64,000 nt of DNA. Source: Corynebacterium tuberculostearicum SK141 (lineage in GTDB: Bacteria > Actinomycetota > Actinomycetes > Mycobacteriales > Mycobacteriaceae). The translations under genes were made by a program, and so were the position numbers. Location: NCBI RefSeq assembly GCF_000175635.1, contig NZ_ACVP01000008.1:1-64000 (forward strand). Direction: 5' to 3'. Shown in pieces: positions 8,229 to 16,741 of this stretch; the first letter of the stretch is position 1, and each line of letters begins with the position of its first letter. The notes under the pieces are model-generated. The model saw only the letters and a program-made list of their open reading frames with translations. It searched no databases and had not been told where the DNA came from.

Positions 8229-9851
8229 TTATAGCCCCAAGTTTAGGTCTCCGGCACGATAGCGGGAGCCTGGGATGGCGTCAATTAGCTGGCGCGTGTA
8301 CTCGGTTTCTGGATGCGCAAAGACCTGCGCGGTAGGTCCGGATTCCACCTGCGTGCCGTGGGAGAGCACGGAAACGGTATCGGAGATTTGGTTAACTACC
8401 GCCAGATCGTGGGAGATGAAGATATAGGTAAGCTCCAGCTCGCGCTGCAGCTCGTCGAGCAAGCGCAGGATCTGCGCCTGCACGGTGACGTCGAGCGCGG
8501 ACACGGCCTCATCGAGCACCACGAGATCGGGCTCGATGATCATGGCGCGGGCGATGGCCACGCGCTGGCGCTGGCCACCGGAGAGTTCACGGGGACGGCG
8601 GGACGCCATGGAAGAATCCAAGGCCACGAGGTCGAGGAACTCTCGTGCCTTCGCGCGGGCATCACGCTTGGAAGCGCCGGTGAAATTGCGCACCGGTTCG
8701 GCGATGGTATCGCCGATGCTCAAGCGCGGATCCAGCGAGCCAAAGGGATTTTGGTAAACCATCTGGATCGAACGGCGCAGCTCGCGACGGCGCTTGCCAC
8801 GGGCGGAGCTAATGTCTTCCCCGCCTAGGCGAATGCTGCCGGAGGTAGGCGTGCTCAACAAGGAAATGGCGCGGCCGGTGGTGGTCTTACCGGAGCCGGA
8901 CTCCCCCACCAATGCATGGGTGGTGCCGCGGGCCACGGAAAAGTTGATGTCCTCCACCGCGGTGAAATCCCCGAAGCGTTGGCTCAGCCCTTCCACCTCG
9001 AGCAAGGTTTCGCGGTGCGCAGGCGCGGCGGCCCGCACAGGAGATGCGGCCTGGGAGGAAGTGGGGGCGGTGAGCGAGGGGGCGTCGGCAAGCAGGCGCT
9101 TGGAGTAGGCGTGCTGGGGGTCGGTGAGGACGCGGGCAGCAACGCCGGACTCGCGGACGGTGCCCTTTTCCATCACCACGATGTTATTGGCGCGGTCGCC
9201 CGCCACGGCCAGATCATGGGTAATGAAAAGGATGCCCATGGTGAGCTCTTCGCGCATCTCATCCAGGAGGTCCAGGATGATTTTCTGCACGGTGACATCG
9301 AGCGCGGAGGTAGGCTCATCGGCGATGATGAGCTCCGGCTCCAATGCCACGGCCGCGGCGATAAGCACGCGTTGCTTCATGCCGCCGGATAGCTCATGCG
9401 GGTACTGGTCATAGCGGCGCTGCGGATCATCAATGCCCACGCGCTCCAAAAGCTCCAGTGCACGCTTCTTCCGGGAGGCCTTATCGCCCTGCCCGTGGAT
9501 GGCCATGCCCTCTTCCACCGAGGCACCGATGGTCTTGAGCGGGTTAAGCGAGTTATTGGGATCCTGCGGAATAAGTCCAATACGGCGACCGCGCAGCTCC
9601 CGCCACTGCTTTTGGGAATACTGGGTAACGTCGCGGCCGTCGAAAGTAATGGTGCCGGAGACAATCGAAGCATTGTCTGGCAGCAGGCCAATAGCGGCCA
9701 TGGCGGAGGTGGACTTGCCGGAACCGGACTCGCCAACGATGGCGGTCATCTCGCCAGGGTTTACCTCGAGCTCAATGCCGCTTACCGCTTCTACCTCACC
9801 GTGCGCGGTGCGGTAGGTAATGGATAGATCACTAATGCTAAGCAGGGACAT
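8229..9851 (-). CDS. Peptide/nickel-type ABC transporter, fused double ATP-binding protein (DppD-DppF-like)
   Basis: The 540-residue protein contains two complete ATPase domains in tandem. The Walker A motifs are GESGSGKST in the first half and GESGSGKTT in the second. The signatures are LSGGMKQR and LSGGQRQR, and the Walker B regions are ELIIADEPTSALDVT and DLVVLDEAVSALDVT. A low-complexity Ala/Thr/Ser linker (about residues 258-280) joins them. It energises the importer formed by the two upstream permeases. Its start codon overlaps the stop of the DppC-like gene by one base (TAATG), which indicates translational coupling. Confidence 0.95.
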   Translation of the reverse strand: MSLLSISDLSITYRTAHGEVEAVSGIELEVNPGEMTAIVGESGSGKSTSAMAAIGLLPDNASIVSGTITFDGRDVTQYSQKQWRELRGRRIGLIPQDPNNSLNPLKTIGASVEEGMAIHGQGDKASRKKRALELLERVGIDDPQRRYDQYPHELSGGMKQRVLIAAAVALEPELIIADEPTSALDVTVQKIILDLLDEMREELTMGILFITHDLAVAGDRANNIVVMEKGTVRESGVAARVLTDPQHAYSKRLLADAPSLTAPTSSQAASPVRAAAPAHRETLLEVEGLSQRFGDFTAVEDINFSVARGTTHALVGESGSGKTTTGRAISLLSTPTSGSIRLGGEDISSARGKRRRELRRSIQMVYQNPFGSLDPRLSIGDTIAEPVRNFTGASKRDARAKAREFLDLVALDSSMASRRPRELSGGQRQRVAIARAMIIEPDLVVLDEAVSALDVTVQAQILRLLDELQRELELTYIFISHDLAVVNQISDTVSVLSHGTQVESGPTAQVFAHPETEYTRQLIDAIPGSRYRAGDLNLGL

Positions 9852-10663
9852 TAGGCCGCCTTTCGCAGTTTCTGGCTGAGGTGGTTGGCCGCGAGGACCA
9901 CGGCGACGATCACAATGCCCGGGGCGATGGTCAACCAGCCGGCCGTGGCGATGTAATCGCGCGATTCAGAGATGAGAAGACCCCATTCCGGGGTTGGGGG
10001 CGGTGCGCCATAGCCCAAGAAGCCTAGGGTGGCTAGCTGCAAAATGGCCAGGCCAAATTGCAAGGCTGCTACAGCGAAGACCGCGGTGAGTGAATTGGGA
10101 AGAATATGGCGCACGAGTACCTGGAAGGAAGAACCGCCGGAGCCATAGGCGGCCTCGACGAAATCGGAGCCGGCAACGCTAAGCACCTGGGAGCGTGCCA
10201 GGCGCGCAAAGGTGGCCACGGAGGTGATGCCTACGGCGATGGCGGCATTGAAAATGCCGTGTCCGAGCACGATGATGACGGACAGGGAGAGCAAGAGTCC
10301 GGGGATGGACAGCAGCACGTCTACGATGCACATGATGACGGCATCGACCCAGCCGCGGCGCACGCCGGCGATAATGCCCAAGATGGTGCCGACGATGAGG
10401 CCGAAAAGGACTGCCAGCAGCGCGCCGAGTAGGGATTGGCGCGCGCCATAGACCACGCGGGTGTAGAGATCACGGCCGACGGCATCGGTGCCGAACCAGT
10501 GCTGGAAACTGGGTTGCAATAGCGCCGTGGTATCCCCGCCCTGGTTAGGGTCCTGGGAAGTAAATAGTTGGGGGAACAGCGCGCAGAGCACCGCCAGGCC
10601 CAGCACAATCAGCGAGATGATGGTGCCCGGGGTGAGCTTCAGCTGTGTGGATTTAAGCTTCAT
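9851..10663 (-). CDS. ABC transporter permease (DppC-like)
   Basis: The 270-residue inner-membrane permease has a first transmembrane helix near residues 13-33, a soluble segment with WFGTDAVGRDLYTRVVYGAR typical of DppC proteins, and about five more helices. The BPD_transp EAA loop reads VEAAYGSGGSSFQVLVRHILPN, with substitutions from the EAA-G consensus. It pairs with the DppB-like permease, overlapping that gene by 4 bp. Both gene junctions overlap, so this is a tightly coupled operon. Confidence 0.94.
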   Translation of the reverse strand: MKLKSTQLKLTPGTIISLIVLGLAVLCALFPQLFTSQDPNQGGDTTALLQPSFQHWFGTDAVGRDLYTRVVYGARQSLLGALLAVLFGLIVGTILGIIAGVRRGWVDAVIMCIVDVLLSIPGLLLSLSVIIVLGHGIFNAAIAVGITSVATFARLARSQVLSVAGSDFVEAAYGSGGSSFQVLVRHILPNSLTAVFAVAALQFGLAILQLATLGFLGYGAPPPTPEWGLLISESRDYIATAGWLTIAPGIVIVAVVLAANHLSQKLRKAA

Positions 10664-11673
10664 GCTTGGACCTTCTTCTCGTTCGTTGCGGTGGTATCGG
10701 CGGTGGTGGCAGCGGTGGCGGAGCTAGATGAAGTCGCGTGCTCGCGCTCGCGCAGGCGCACGTCAAGCACTGGGTAGAGCAGGTCCACAATGAGATTGAT
10801 AAGGACAAAGACAGCGGCGGCGAGTACCACGATGGCCAGCAGCACCGAGGTATCGCGGTTAGCCACCGCATCTACGGTCAGCGCACCGATGCCGTGGCGG
10901 GCGAAGACCGCCTCCGTCACCACGGAGCCGCCGACGAGCTCACCAAAGGTAAGGCCGGCCATGGTCAGCGCCGGCAGCAGCGCGTTGCGCAGGACGTTGC
11001 GCCACAACAACCAGGCACCGCTAGCACCCTTGGCGCGCACTACCTGCACGAAGGACATATCCATTACCTCATCGATGGAGCGCAGCAGCACCTGCGCCAG
11101 CGGTGCGGCCACGAAGATGGCCAGGGTGATTACCGGCAGGATGAGGTTTTGGGCGTCGCTCGCGCCGATGACCGGCACCCAGCCCAAGCCAAAGGAGAAA
11201 ATCTGGATCAAGATGATGCCGATCCAGAAGGTGGGCAGGGAAACCATCACGGAAGGCAGGCTGCGGAAGAAACTGCGCAACCAGGAAAATGGGCCGAAGG
11301 TGGAGACAATAGCCACCAGGAAGGCCAGGACCACGCCTACGAGGAAGGCGAAGACTGCCAGCGCCAGCGTGGAGGGAAGGGCATCTGCCAGCATCTCCGA
11401 TACGGCGGTACCGGTGGCGACGGAAAAGCCGAAATCACCGGTGAGGAATCCGCCGAGCGCGCTGAAGTAGCGGCTTAAGATCGGCTCATCGGCGCCATAA
11501 ACCTCGCGGATGGCGGCCAGCTGTTCGGCGTTGAGCCCCAAGTTGGGGTTGTCATAGCGGGTCGCGACGGCGTCACCAGGCAGTGCTGCCAGGAGGATGA
11601 AAGAAAGGGTGAAGGTTGCCCAGATAACAAGCACGGCTTGGCCGATGCGCAGGGCAATAGTTTTCAGGCTCAT
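10660..11673 (-). CDS. ABC transporter permease (DppB-like)
   Basis: The 337-residue permease has six predicted transmembrane helices and the DppB-type N-terminus with LPGDAV in the first periplasmic loop. The EAA loop includes VQVVRAKGASGAWLLWRNVLRN. The last 30 residues form an unusual polar Ala/Ser/Thr-rich tail after the final helix, absent from typical DppB proteins. It follows the substrate-binding protein gene by 3 bp. The transported substrate is probably a small oligopeptide or organosulfur compound, judging from the operon's McbR-type control region. Confidence 0.94.
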   Translation of the reverse strand: MSLKTIALRIGQAVLVIWATFTLSFILLAALPGDAVATRYDNPNLGLNAEQLAAIREVYGADEPILSRYFSALGGFLTGDFGFSVATGTAVSEMLADALPSTLALAVFAFLVGVVLAFLVAIVSTFGPFSWLRSFFRSLPSVMVSLPTFWIGIILIQIFSFGLGWVPVIGASDAQNLILPVITLAIFVAAPLAQVLLRSIDEVMDMSFVQVVRAKGASGAWLLWRNVLRNALLPALTMAGLTFGELVGGSVVTEAVFARHGIGALTVDAVANRDTSVLLAIVVLAAAVFVLINLIVDLLYPVLDVRLREREHATSSSSATAATTADTTATNEKKVQA

Positions 11674-11676
11674 GGT

Positions 11677-13332
11677 TTAGTCCTCCCCTTCTGTGGGGTT
11701 GATGTCTACCGCATAGAACGATGGGCGGCCGATGGCCTCGGTGCTAAAGCCCTCGATATAGGGCTGGAAGCCATAGACCTGCGGCTCTTCAAACATGGGC
11801 AGGATATAGGCCTGTTCGGACAGGTAGTCCTGCATGCGGCCGGTCATGGCGAGGCGCTCCTTCTCACTGCTGAGGTTGAAGTAGTCCTCCACCAGTTTCT
11901 GCAGTTTCTCATCGCCAAAGCTATCGGTCTCCTCGTCATAGTTGAGGAAAGAATTGCGCCCGGTGCCATCTAGCCACGTGGCCAAGGTGTCCACATTGGC
12001 GCGGCCGGTCATGGTGTGGCGTACCTGCACGGTGTCTTGGTCCTTCATGGCCTTTTGCTGCGCAGAGCGGTCACCTGGGTTGAGGTTGGCCTCGATGCCG
12101 ACGTTCTTGAGCATCTCCTGGGCCTTGGTGAACATCTCTTTAGAGCGCGGCTGTGGGACGGCCTCATTGAAGGTCACGGACAGGCGCTTGCCGTCCTTTT
12201 CGCGAATGCCATCCTCACCTGGGCGCCAACCGGCCTCATCGAGCAGGCGCTTAGATTCTTCTGGATCGAAGGCATAGTTCGCGGACTGATCCTTATAGCC
12301 AATAGCCGTCTTGGCCAGGATCGACGTGCCCTTGGGGTAGGAATCAGAAAAGAGGGTGTCCAGGATATTATCGCGGTCAATGGCGTGGATGATGGCCTGG
12401 CGCACGCGCTTGTTTTCCAAGAGTGGATGGCGGAAGTGGAAGTGGAAGCTATTGTTCACGCCACGAGTGGGGGCGGCGAAAATCTGCAGGTTTTGATCCT
12501 TCAGGTGCTTCTCATCGGGGGCTTCGATCTGGCGCGCGACATCGGACTGGCCGGCTACAAGCGAGCCCACGCGCACGGAGTCTTCGGCCGCGAGCACGAT
12601 ATTGATGCCCTCAATATCGGCCGGACCCTGGTGGTCCTTGCGGGCCGGGGGCGCCCAGTCATAGTCCTCGCGCTTCTTGAGCACCAGCTTGGTGCCCAGC
12701 TCTTCTTCTTCGATGACGAAGGGGCCAGAACCGGAAATTGCGGTGGCGTTGCCCGGCGCGAAGCCGGTGTCATCCAAATCCAGGGTGGCATTAGAAAGCA
12801 GGCCCTGGTTCATCACGGAGGTGGACTGCGGGAAGCCTGGGGAAGGCTCACTGAAGTAGAACTTCACCGTGTAGTCATCGATGACCTCGGATTTTTCATA
12901 GTTGGGCAGCTGCTCCGATGGAGTGAGCATGCGGTCCTCATCGCCTAAGGCGTAGAGGTCATAGTTCTTCTTCACGTTCGCGGCATCCAGGCGGGAGCCA
13001 TCAGAGTAGGTCACGCCCTTGCGAATCTTAAAGGTGAATTCGGTGTTGTCCTTATTTGCCTTGGGCATCTCCTCCGCAATCCACGGGTGCAGCTCGAGGG
13101 TATCCGGGTCCTGCCAGAGCAGGCGGTCCGTAATGTTATTGAGCACACCACCATTGGGGTAATAGCCGCCGGAGGGCGGATAGAGGTTATTGAACATATT
13201 GGGCTCGACATAGGTGACCATGCCATCTTCCGCGGCGTGGGAAGTAGAGGCGCACGAGGTAAGCGAGAGAGCTAGCGCGCCACTGGCCAGGACCGCGGCC
13301 ACGGGCCGCAGGAGCCGAGAAAATTGCTTCAT
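11677..13332 (-). CDS. ABC transporter substrate-binding lipoprotein (family 5, KPN_01854-like)
   Basis: The 551-residue protein has a lipoprotein signal peptide with lipobox SLTSC (Cys27), followed by the bacterial extracellular solute-binding family 5 fold. It is the first gene of the operon, and its partners (two permeases, double ATPase, CMD/AhpD protein) match what I recall for the KPN_01854-type binding proteins. It should capture substrate outside the membrane for the DppB/DppC pair. Expression is probably controlled by the McbR-type operator about 70 bp upstream. Confidence 0.93.
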   Translation of the reverse strand: MKQFSRLLRPVAAVLASGALALSLTSCASTSHAAEDGMVTYVEPNMFNNLYPPSGGYYPNGGVLNNITDRLLWQDPDTLELHPWIAEEMPKANKDNTEFTFKIRKGVTYSDGSRLDAANVKKNYDLYALGDEDRMLTPSEQLPNYEKSEVIDDYTVKFYFSEPSPGFPQSTSVMNQGLLSNATLDLDDTGFAPGNATAISGSGPFVIEEEELGTKLVLKKREDYDWAPPARKDHQGPADIEGINIVLAAEDSVRVGSLVAGQSDVARQIEAPDEKHLKDQNLQIFAAPTRGVNNSFHFHFRHPLLENKRVRQAIIHAIDRDNILDTLFSDSYPKGTSILAKTAIGYKDQSANYAFDPEESKRLLDEAGWRPGEDGIREKDGKRLSVTFNEAVPQPRSKEMFTKAQEMLKNVGIEANLNPGDRSAQQKAMKDQDTVQVRHTMTGRANVDTLATWLDGTGRNSFLNYDEETDSFGDEKLQKLVEDYFNLSSEKERLAMTGRMQDYLSEQAYILPMFEEPQVYGFQPYIEGFSTEAIGRPSFYAVDINPTEGED

Positions 13333-13401
13333 AAAAGCTCGAGTTCCTTTAAGTCTTAAGTAGTACTCGCCCCATTAGACCACACCCATACTCCCAAATA
13401 C

Positions 13402-13417
13402 AAGACCGAGCGGTCTA
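13402..13417. promoter_or_regulatory. McbR-type operator I (upstream of ABC operon)
   Basis: The sequence AAGAC-N6-GTCTA matches the Corynebacterium McbR consensus TAGAC-N6-GTCTA at 9 of 10 positions. McbR is the S-adenosylhomocysteine-responsive repressor of methionine and cysteine genes. The core AGACCGAGCGGTCT is a perfect palindrome. It lies about 70 bp upstream of the substrate-binding protein start. Confidence 0.7.
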
Positions 13418-13457
13418 CTTGTCCACCTGCTAAAACGGCGACTCAAAAAGAATACGG

Positions 13458-13473
13458 TAGACCATCCAGTCTA
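13458..13473. promoter_or_regulatory. McbR-type operator II (upstream of FAD protein gene)
   Basis: TAGAC-CATCCA-GTCTA matches the McbR consensus at 10 of 10 positions, and the flanking G and C extend the symmetry to GTAGAC-N6-GTCTAC. It lies 63 bp upstream of the FAD/NAD(P)-binding protein start and 56 bp from operator I, so each divergent gene has one operator. Confidence 0.78.
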
Positions 13474-13535
13474 CTTTAGGCCAACTGCCAGGTCCGATGA
13501 TACTGAAAGGGCCTGAATGTGGCACGATAGAAGGT

Positions 13536-15404
13536 ATGTCTACTCCAGCAATCGCGATCGTCGGCATGGGCCCGCGCGGCATTTCCATCTTGGAACGCCT
13601 CTCCGCCCGCATGGACGATTCCAGCGACCCCATTACTGTCCACCTCATCGATGACGCCCAACATGGCGCCGGCCGTATCTGGGAAACAGACCAAACTAAG
13701 ACGCTGTGCATGAATACTCGCGCTGGCGCGGTCACCCTCTTTACTGAGCCTGGCTCCACCGTGGATGCCCCTGTGCTCGAGGGCCCCATTCAGTACGAGT
13801 GGATCCAGCTGCTGCGCGGCGATGGCGAGAATATTTCCTCCGCCAAGCGCGAGCTTTTTGAGCAGCACCCACCGGCCGCAAATATTGCCCAGGACTACCG
13901 CGAGGAACTCGCGGCTACCCGCCCCGAATCCAACCCTTCGCGTGCACTGTATGGCGAGTACCTGCGCTGGGTCTATGACGTGGTCATTGCACGTCTGCCC
14001 AAGAGTATTTCCACCGTGAATCACTTCAGCCGGTTGGAGACCATTAAAGAGGACGGTCACCAAGACGTCCTCCACCTATCTGATGGCTCCGAGGTGCGCG
14101 CCGATGCCACGGTACTGGCCTATGGCTGGATGATTCCGGAATATAACGAGCAAGAAAAGCAGTTGGCCGCTTCCGGTTTGAACTGGATCGCCCCCAATAA
14201 CCCGGTAGAGCAGGACTACGCCGCTATCCCCGCCGGCGAGGACGTGCTGGTGCGCGGGCTGGGCATGGGCTTTTATGACATTATGGCGCTGACCACCATC
14301 GAGCGCGGGGGCACATTCGTGGAGGATAATTCCGCGCGCTCCGGCCTGCGCTATGAGCCTTGCGGGCAGGAGCCCAACTTCATCATTTCCTCCGGCCGCG
14401 GCTACCCCTACCACCCCAAGTCCGAGTACGGCGAGCTGCCGCCTACCATGCCGCGCCGCCGCCTGAAGAAGGTCATTGCGGAGCTCAGTGGCACCCAGGA
14501 CATCGACTTTGACGCCCAGGTTTGGCCCGCCATCGCGCGCGATAGCTACGAGGCTTATATCACCACCTTGGAGCGCGTGCGCCCGGATTCCCTCCTGCGC
14601 CCGCGCGCAGAGATTCTCGAGGCCATCGATGCCACCGCCCCCGATGAGCTGGGCGCGGCCATTGCGCCCATGGTCACCGAGCCATGGGACATGAACGATC
14701 TCATGTACCAGATTGCCGGGTTTACCGGGGACATCGCTGAGCTCACCGAGCACATTGCCCAGTCCATGGAAGCCGATATTCGGGAGGCCGCCGCCGGCTA
14801 TGACTCCCCCATCAAGGCCGCGCTGTGGTCGCTCTCGCAATCGCGCAAGCCGGCCTCCATCCTCGGCGCAGAGGGCCGCTACACCCGCGAGTCCCGCACC
14901 GGCCGCTACGGCCAGGTCATGTCCTTTGGCCAGATGATCGGCTCCGGCCCGCCGCTCTTCCGCGTGCGCCAGTTGCTCGCGCTCGTCGACGCCGGCCTGG
15001 CCCACTTCTTAGGCGATCACCCCACCGTGTCCATCGAGGCCGATCACTTCACCTTAACCTCCGGCCCGCGCTCGGCTTCGGCGCCCACGCTTGTCGACGC
15101 CTTTATGCACCGCCCCGATATCCGCACCGCCGGCGATGCCATGACGCGCTGCTTGGTGGATTCCGCCCGCGTGCGCCCCTTCCCCGATCACGGCCAGCCC
15201 ACTGGTTCGCCGGAAACGGATGGGGCCACCCGCCGCACCGTTCACCCGGACGGTGAGTTGGATGCGCGCCTGCACATCGTGGGCATCCCCACCTATTCCC
15301 AGTGGCCGGACACCACCATTTCCCCCATGCCGGGCACGGACCCGCTCATGCTGCAGGAAACCGACAAAGCCGCCGGTTCCCTCCTTGCCGTGGTGCGCTC
15401 CTAG
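13536..15404 (+). CDS. FAD/NAD(P)-binding protein (COG4529-type), divergent partner of the ABC operon
   Basis: The 622-residue protein begins with a dinucleotide-binding motif (AIVGMGPRGISILERL) and has the segments of the NAD_binding_9 / COG4529 family of putative flavin-dependent oxidoreductases. These are distantly related to N-hydroxylating monooxygenases. A second pyridine-nucleotide-type loop (VLVRGLGMGFYDIMAL) lies near residue 243. The start at 13536 is preceded by AGAAGG; an upstream ATG at 13497 lacks a binding site. The gene shares a McbR-type control region with the divergent ABC operon. Oxidation of the imported substrate, perhaps to release sulfur, is my inference. Confidence 0.88.
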   Translation: MSTPAIAIVGMGPRGISILERLSARMDDSSDPITVHLIDDAQHGAGRIWETDQTKTLCMNTRAGAVTLFTEPGSTVDAPVLEGPIQYEWIQLLRGDGENISSAKRELFEQHPPAANIAQDYREELAATRPESNPSRALYGEYLRWVYDVVIARLPKSISTVNHFSRLETIKEDGHQDVLHLSDGSEVRADATVLAYGWMIPEYNEQEKQLAASGLNWIAPNNPVEQDYAAIPAGEDVLVRGLGMGFYDIMALTTIERGGTFVEDNSARSGLRYEPCGQEPNFIISSGRGYPYHPKSEYGELPPTMPRRRLKKVIAELSGTQDIDFDAQVWPAIARDSYEAYITTLERVRPDSLLRPRAEILEAIDATAPDELGAAIAPMVTEPWDMNDLMYQIAGFTGDIAELTEHIAQSMEADIREAAAGYDSPIKAALWSLSQSRKPASILGAEGRYTRESRTGRYGQVMSFGQMIGSGPPLFRVRQLLALVDAGLAHFLGDHPTVSIEADHFTLTSGPRSASAPTLVDAFMHRPDIRTAGDAMTRCLVDSARVRPFPDHGQPTGSPETDGATRRTVHPDGELDARLHIVGIPTYSQWPDTTISPMPGTDPLMLQETDKAAGSLLAVVRS

Positions 15405-15439
15405 CCACCGCACCTGCGCTATGAACCCAGTGCCGCGGC

Positions 15440-16597
15440 CTATAGCGCGTCGAGGGCCTGCTCCAAGTCCGCGAGCAGGTCATCGATGTCCTCGATACCG
15501 ATGGAGATGCGCACCAAATCCTCCGGCGGCACCAGCTCGGACCCTTCCGCGGATACGTGCGTCATATTCTTTGGATGCTCGATGAGCGATTCCACCCCGC
15601 CCAGCGATTCTGCCAGGCAGATAAGCCGCGTATTGAGGCAGATCTGCTTGGCATGCTCCGCGCTGTGGAAGCGCACGGACATCATGCCACCGAAGCCACG
15701 CATCTGCTGTGCCGCCAGTTCATGCCCTGGGTGCTCCTTGAGCCCCGGGTAGAGCACCTGCTTGACCTCGGGTCGCGCCTGCAAGAATTCCGCTACTCGC
15801 TGCGCATTCGCGCAGTGGCGGTCCATGCGCACGGACAGCGTCTTAATACCGCGGGCGGTTAAGTAGGCGTCGAAAGGCGAGCTCACCGCGCCCACATTGC
15901 CCTGGAAGTAGAGCAGGCGCTCGTCCACGTGGGCGTCATTAGTAACTACCGCGCCACCGAGCACATCGGAATGCCCGCCTAGGTACTTGGTGGTCGAGTG
16001 CAGCACGTGGTCGGCGCCGAGTTCCAGCGGGTTCTGCAGGTAGGGCGTGGCAAAAGTATTGTCCACCAACACCTGCGCGTTGCCCTTAATCTTGGCCACC
16101 GCGGCAATATCGGTGATATTTAGCGCCGGATTAGTGGGCGTTTCTAGCCAGATGAGCTTGGTATTTTCTTGAACCGCGGCCGCAACCGCTGCGGTATCGC
16201 TGGTGTTCACGATGGACATCTCCACGCCCCACTCGGTGAAATCATTGAGCAGGCGGTAGGAACCACCGTAGGCATCATTGCCCAAAATGACGTGGTCCCC
16301 TGGGCGCACCAGGATGCGGATCAGCGTATCGGCGGCGGCCATGCCGGAAGAAAACACGCGCGCATACTCCGCGCCTTCCAGTGCCGCTAGGGTGCGCTCC
16401 AGCGAGCGCACGGTTGGATTGGCCACGCGGCCGTATTCGAATCCGCCGCGCAGCTGCGCCAAGCCGTCTTGCGCAAACGTGGTCGAGGCATAGATGGGCA
16501 CGTTGATAGAGCCCATGTGCGGATCCGGGTGATAGCCGCCATGGATGGAACGGGACGTAAAGCCTTGAGCGAGGTTCTGCGTGCTGCGTTCAGTCAT
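15440..16597 (-). CDS. metB: Cystathionine gamma-synthase
   Basis: This PLP enzyme of transsulfuration condenses an acylated homoserine with cysteine. The 385-residue protein has the family N-terminus (GFTSRSIHGGYHPDPHMGSI), the IYASTTFAQ motif and the PLP-lysine segment HSTTKYLGGHSD. The start at 16597 (MTERSTQN) gives the usual length; a reading to 16669 would add 24 residues unlike the family and would overlap a weak McbR-type site. A cystathionine gamma-lyase or homocysteine synthase assignment is less likely but cannot be fully excluded from sequence alone. It converges on the FAD protein gene with a 35-bp gap. Confidence 0.92.
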   Translation of the reverse strand: MTERSTQNLAQGFTSRSIHGGYHPDPHMGSINVPIYASTTFAQDGLAQLRGGFEYGRVANPTVRSLERTLAALEGAEYARVFSSGMAAADTLIRILVRPGDHVILGNDAYGGSYRLLNDFTEWGVEMSIVNTSDTAAVAAAVQENTKLIWLETPTNPALNITDIAAVAKIKGNAQVLVDNTFATPYLQNPLELGADHVLHSTTKYLGGHSDVLGGAVVTNDAHVDERLLYFQGNVGAVSSPFDAYLTARGIKTLSVRMDRHCANAQRVAEFLQARPEVKQVLYPGLKEHPGHELAAQQMRGFGGMMSVRFHSAEHAKQICLNTRLICLAESLGGVESLIEHPKNMTHVSAEGSELVPPEDLVRISIGIEDIDDLLADLEQALDAL

Positions 16598-16609
16598 AGC
16601 ACCACAGTC

Positions 16610-16625
16610 TAGACCAAGCTGTTCA
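16610..16625. promoter_or_regulatory. Weak McbR-type site upstream of metB
   Basis: TAGAC-CAAGCT-GTTCA matches TAGAC-N6-GTCTA at 8 of 10 positions, 13 bp upstream of the metB start. metB is a known McbR target in Corynebacterium glutamicum, so the position is reasonable, but the right half is degenerate. Confidence 0.45.
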
Positions 16626-16741
16626 TTTCCAACCGAGAGATGGGTATTTATTTTCACACTCTCAGACACCCACGACTCATCGCACTTTCAGCCTCTGCCC
16701 TTACAATGGGCGCAGTTCATATTGTCCTCGACTAAGAAAGA

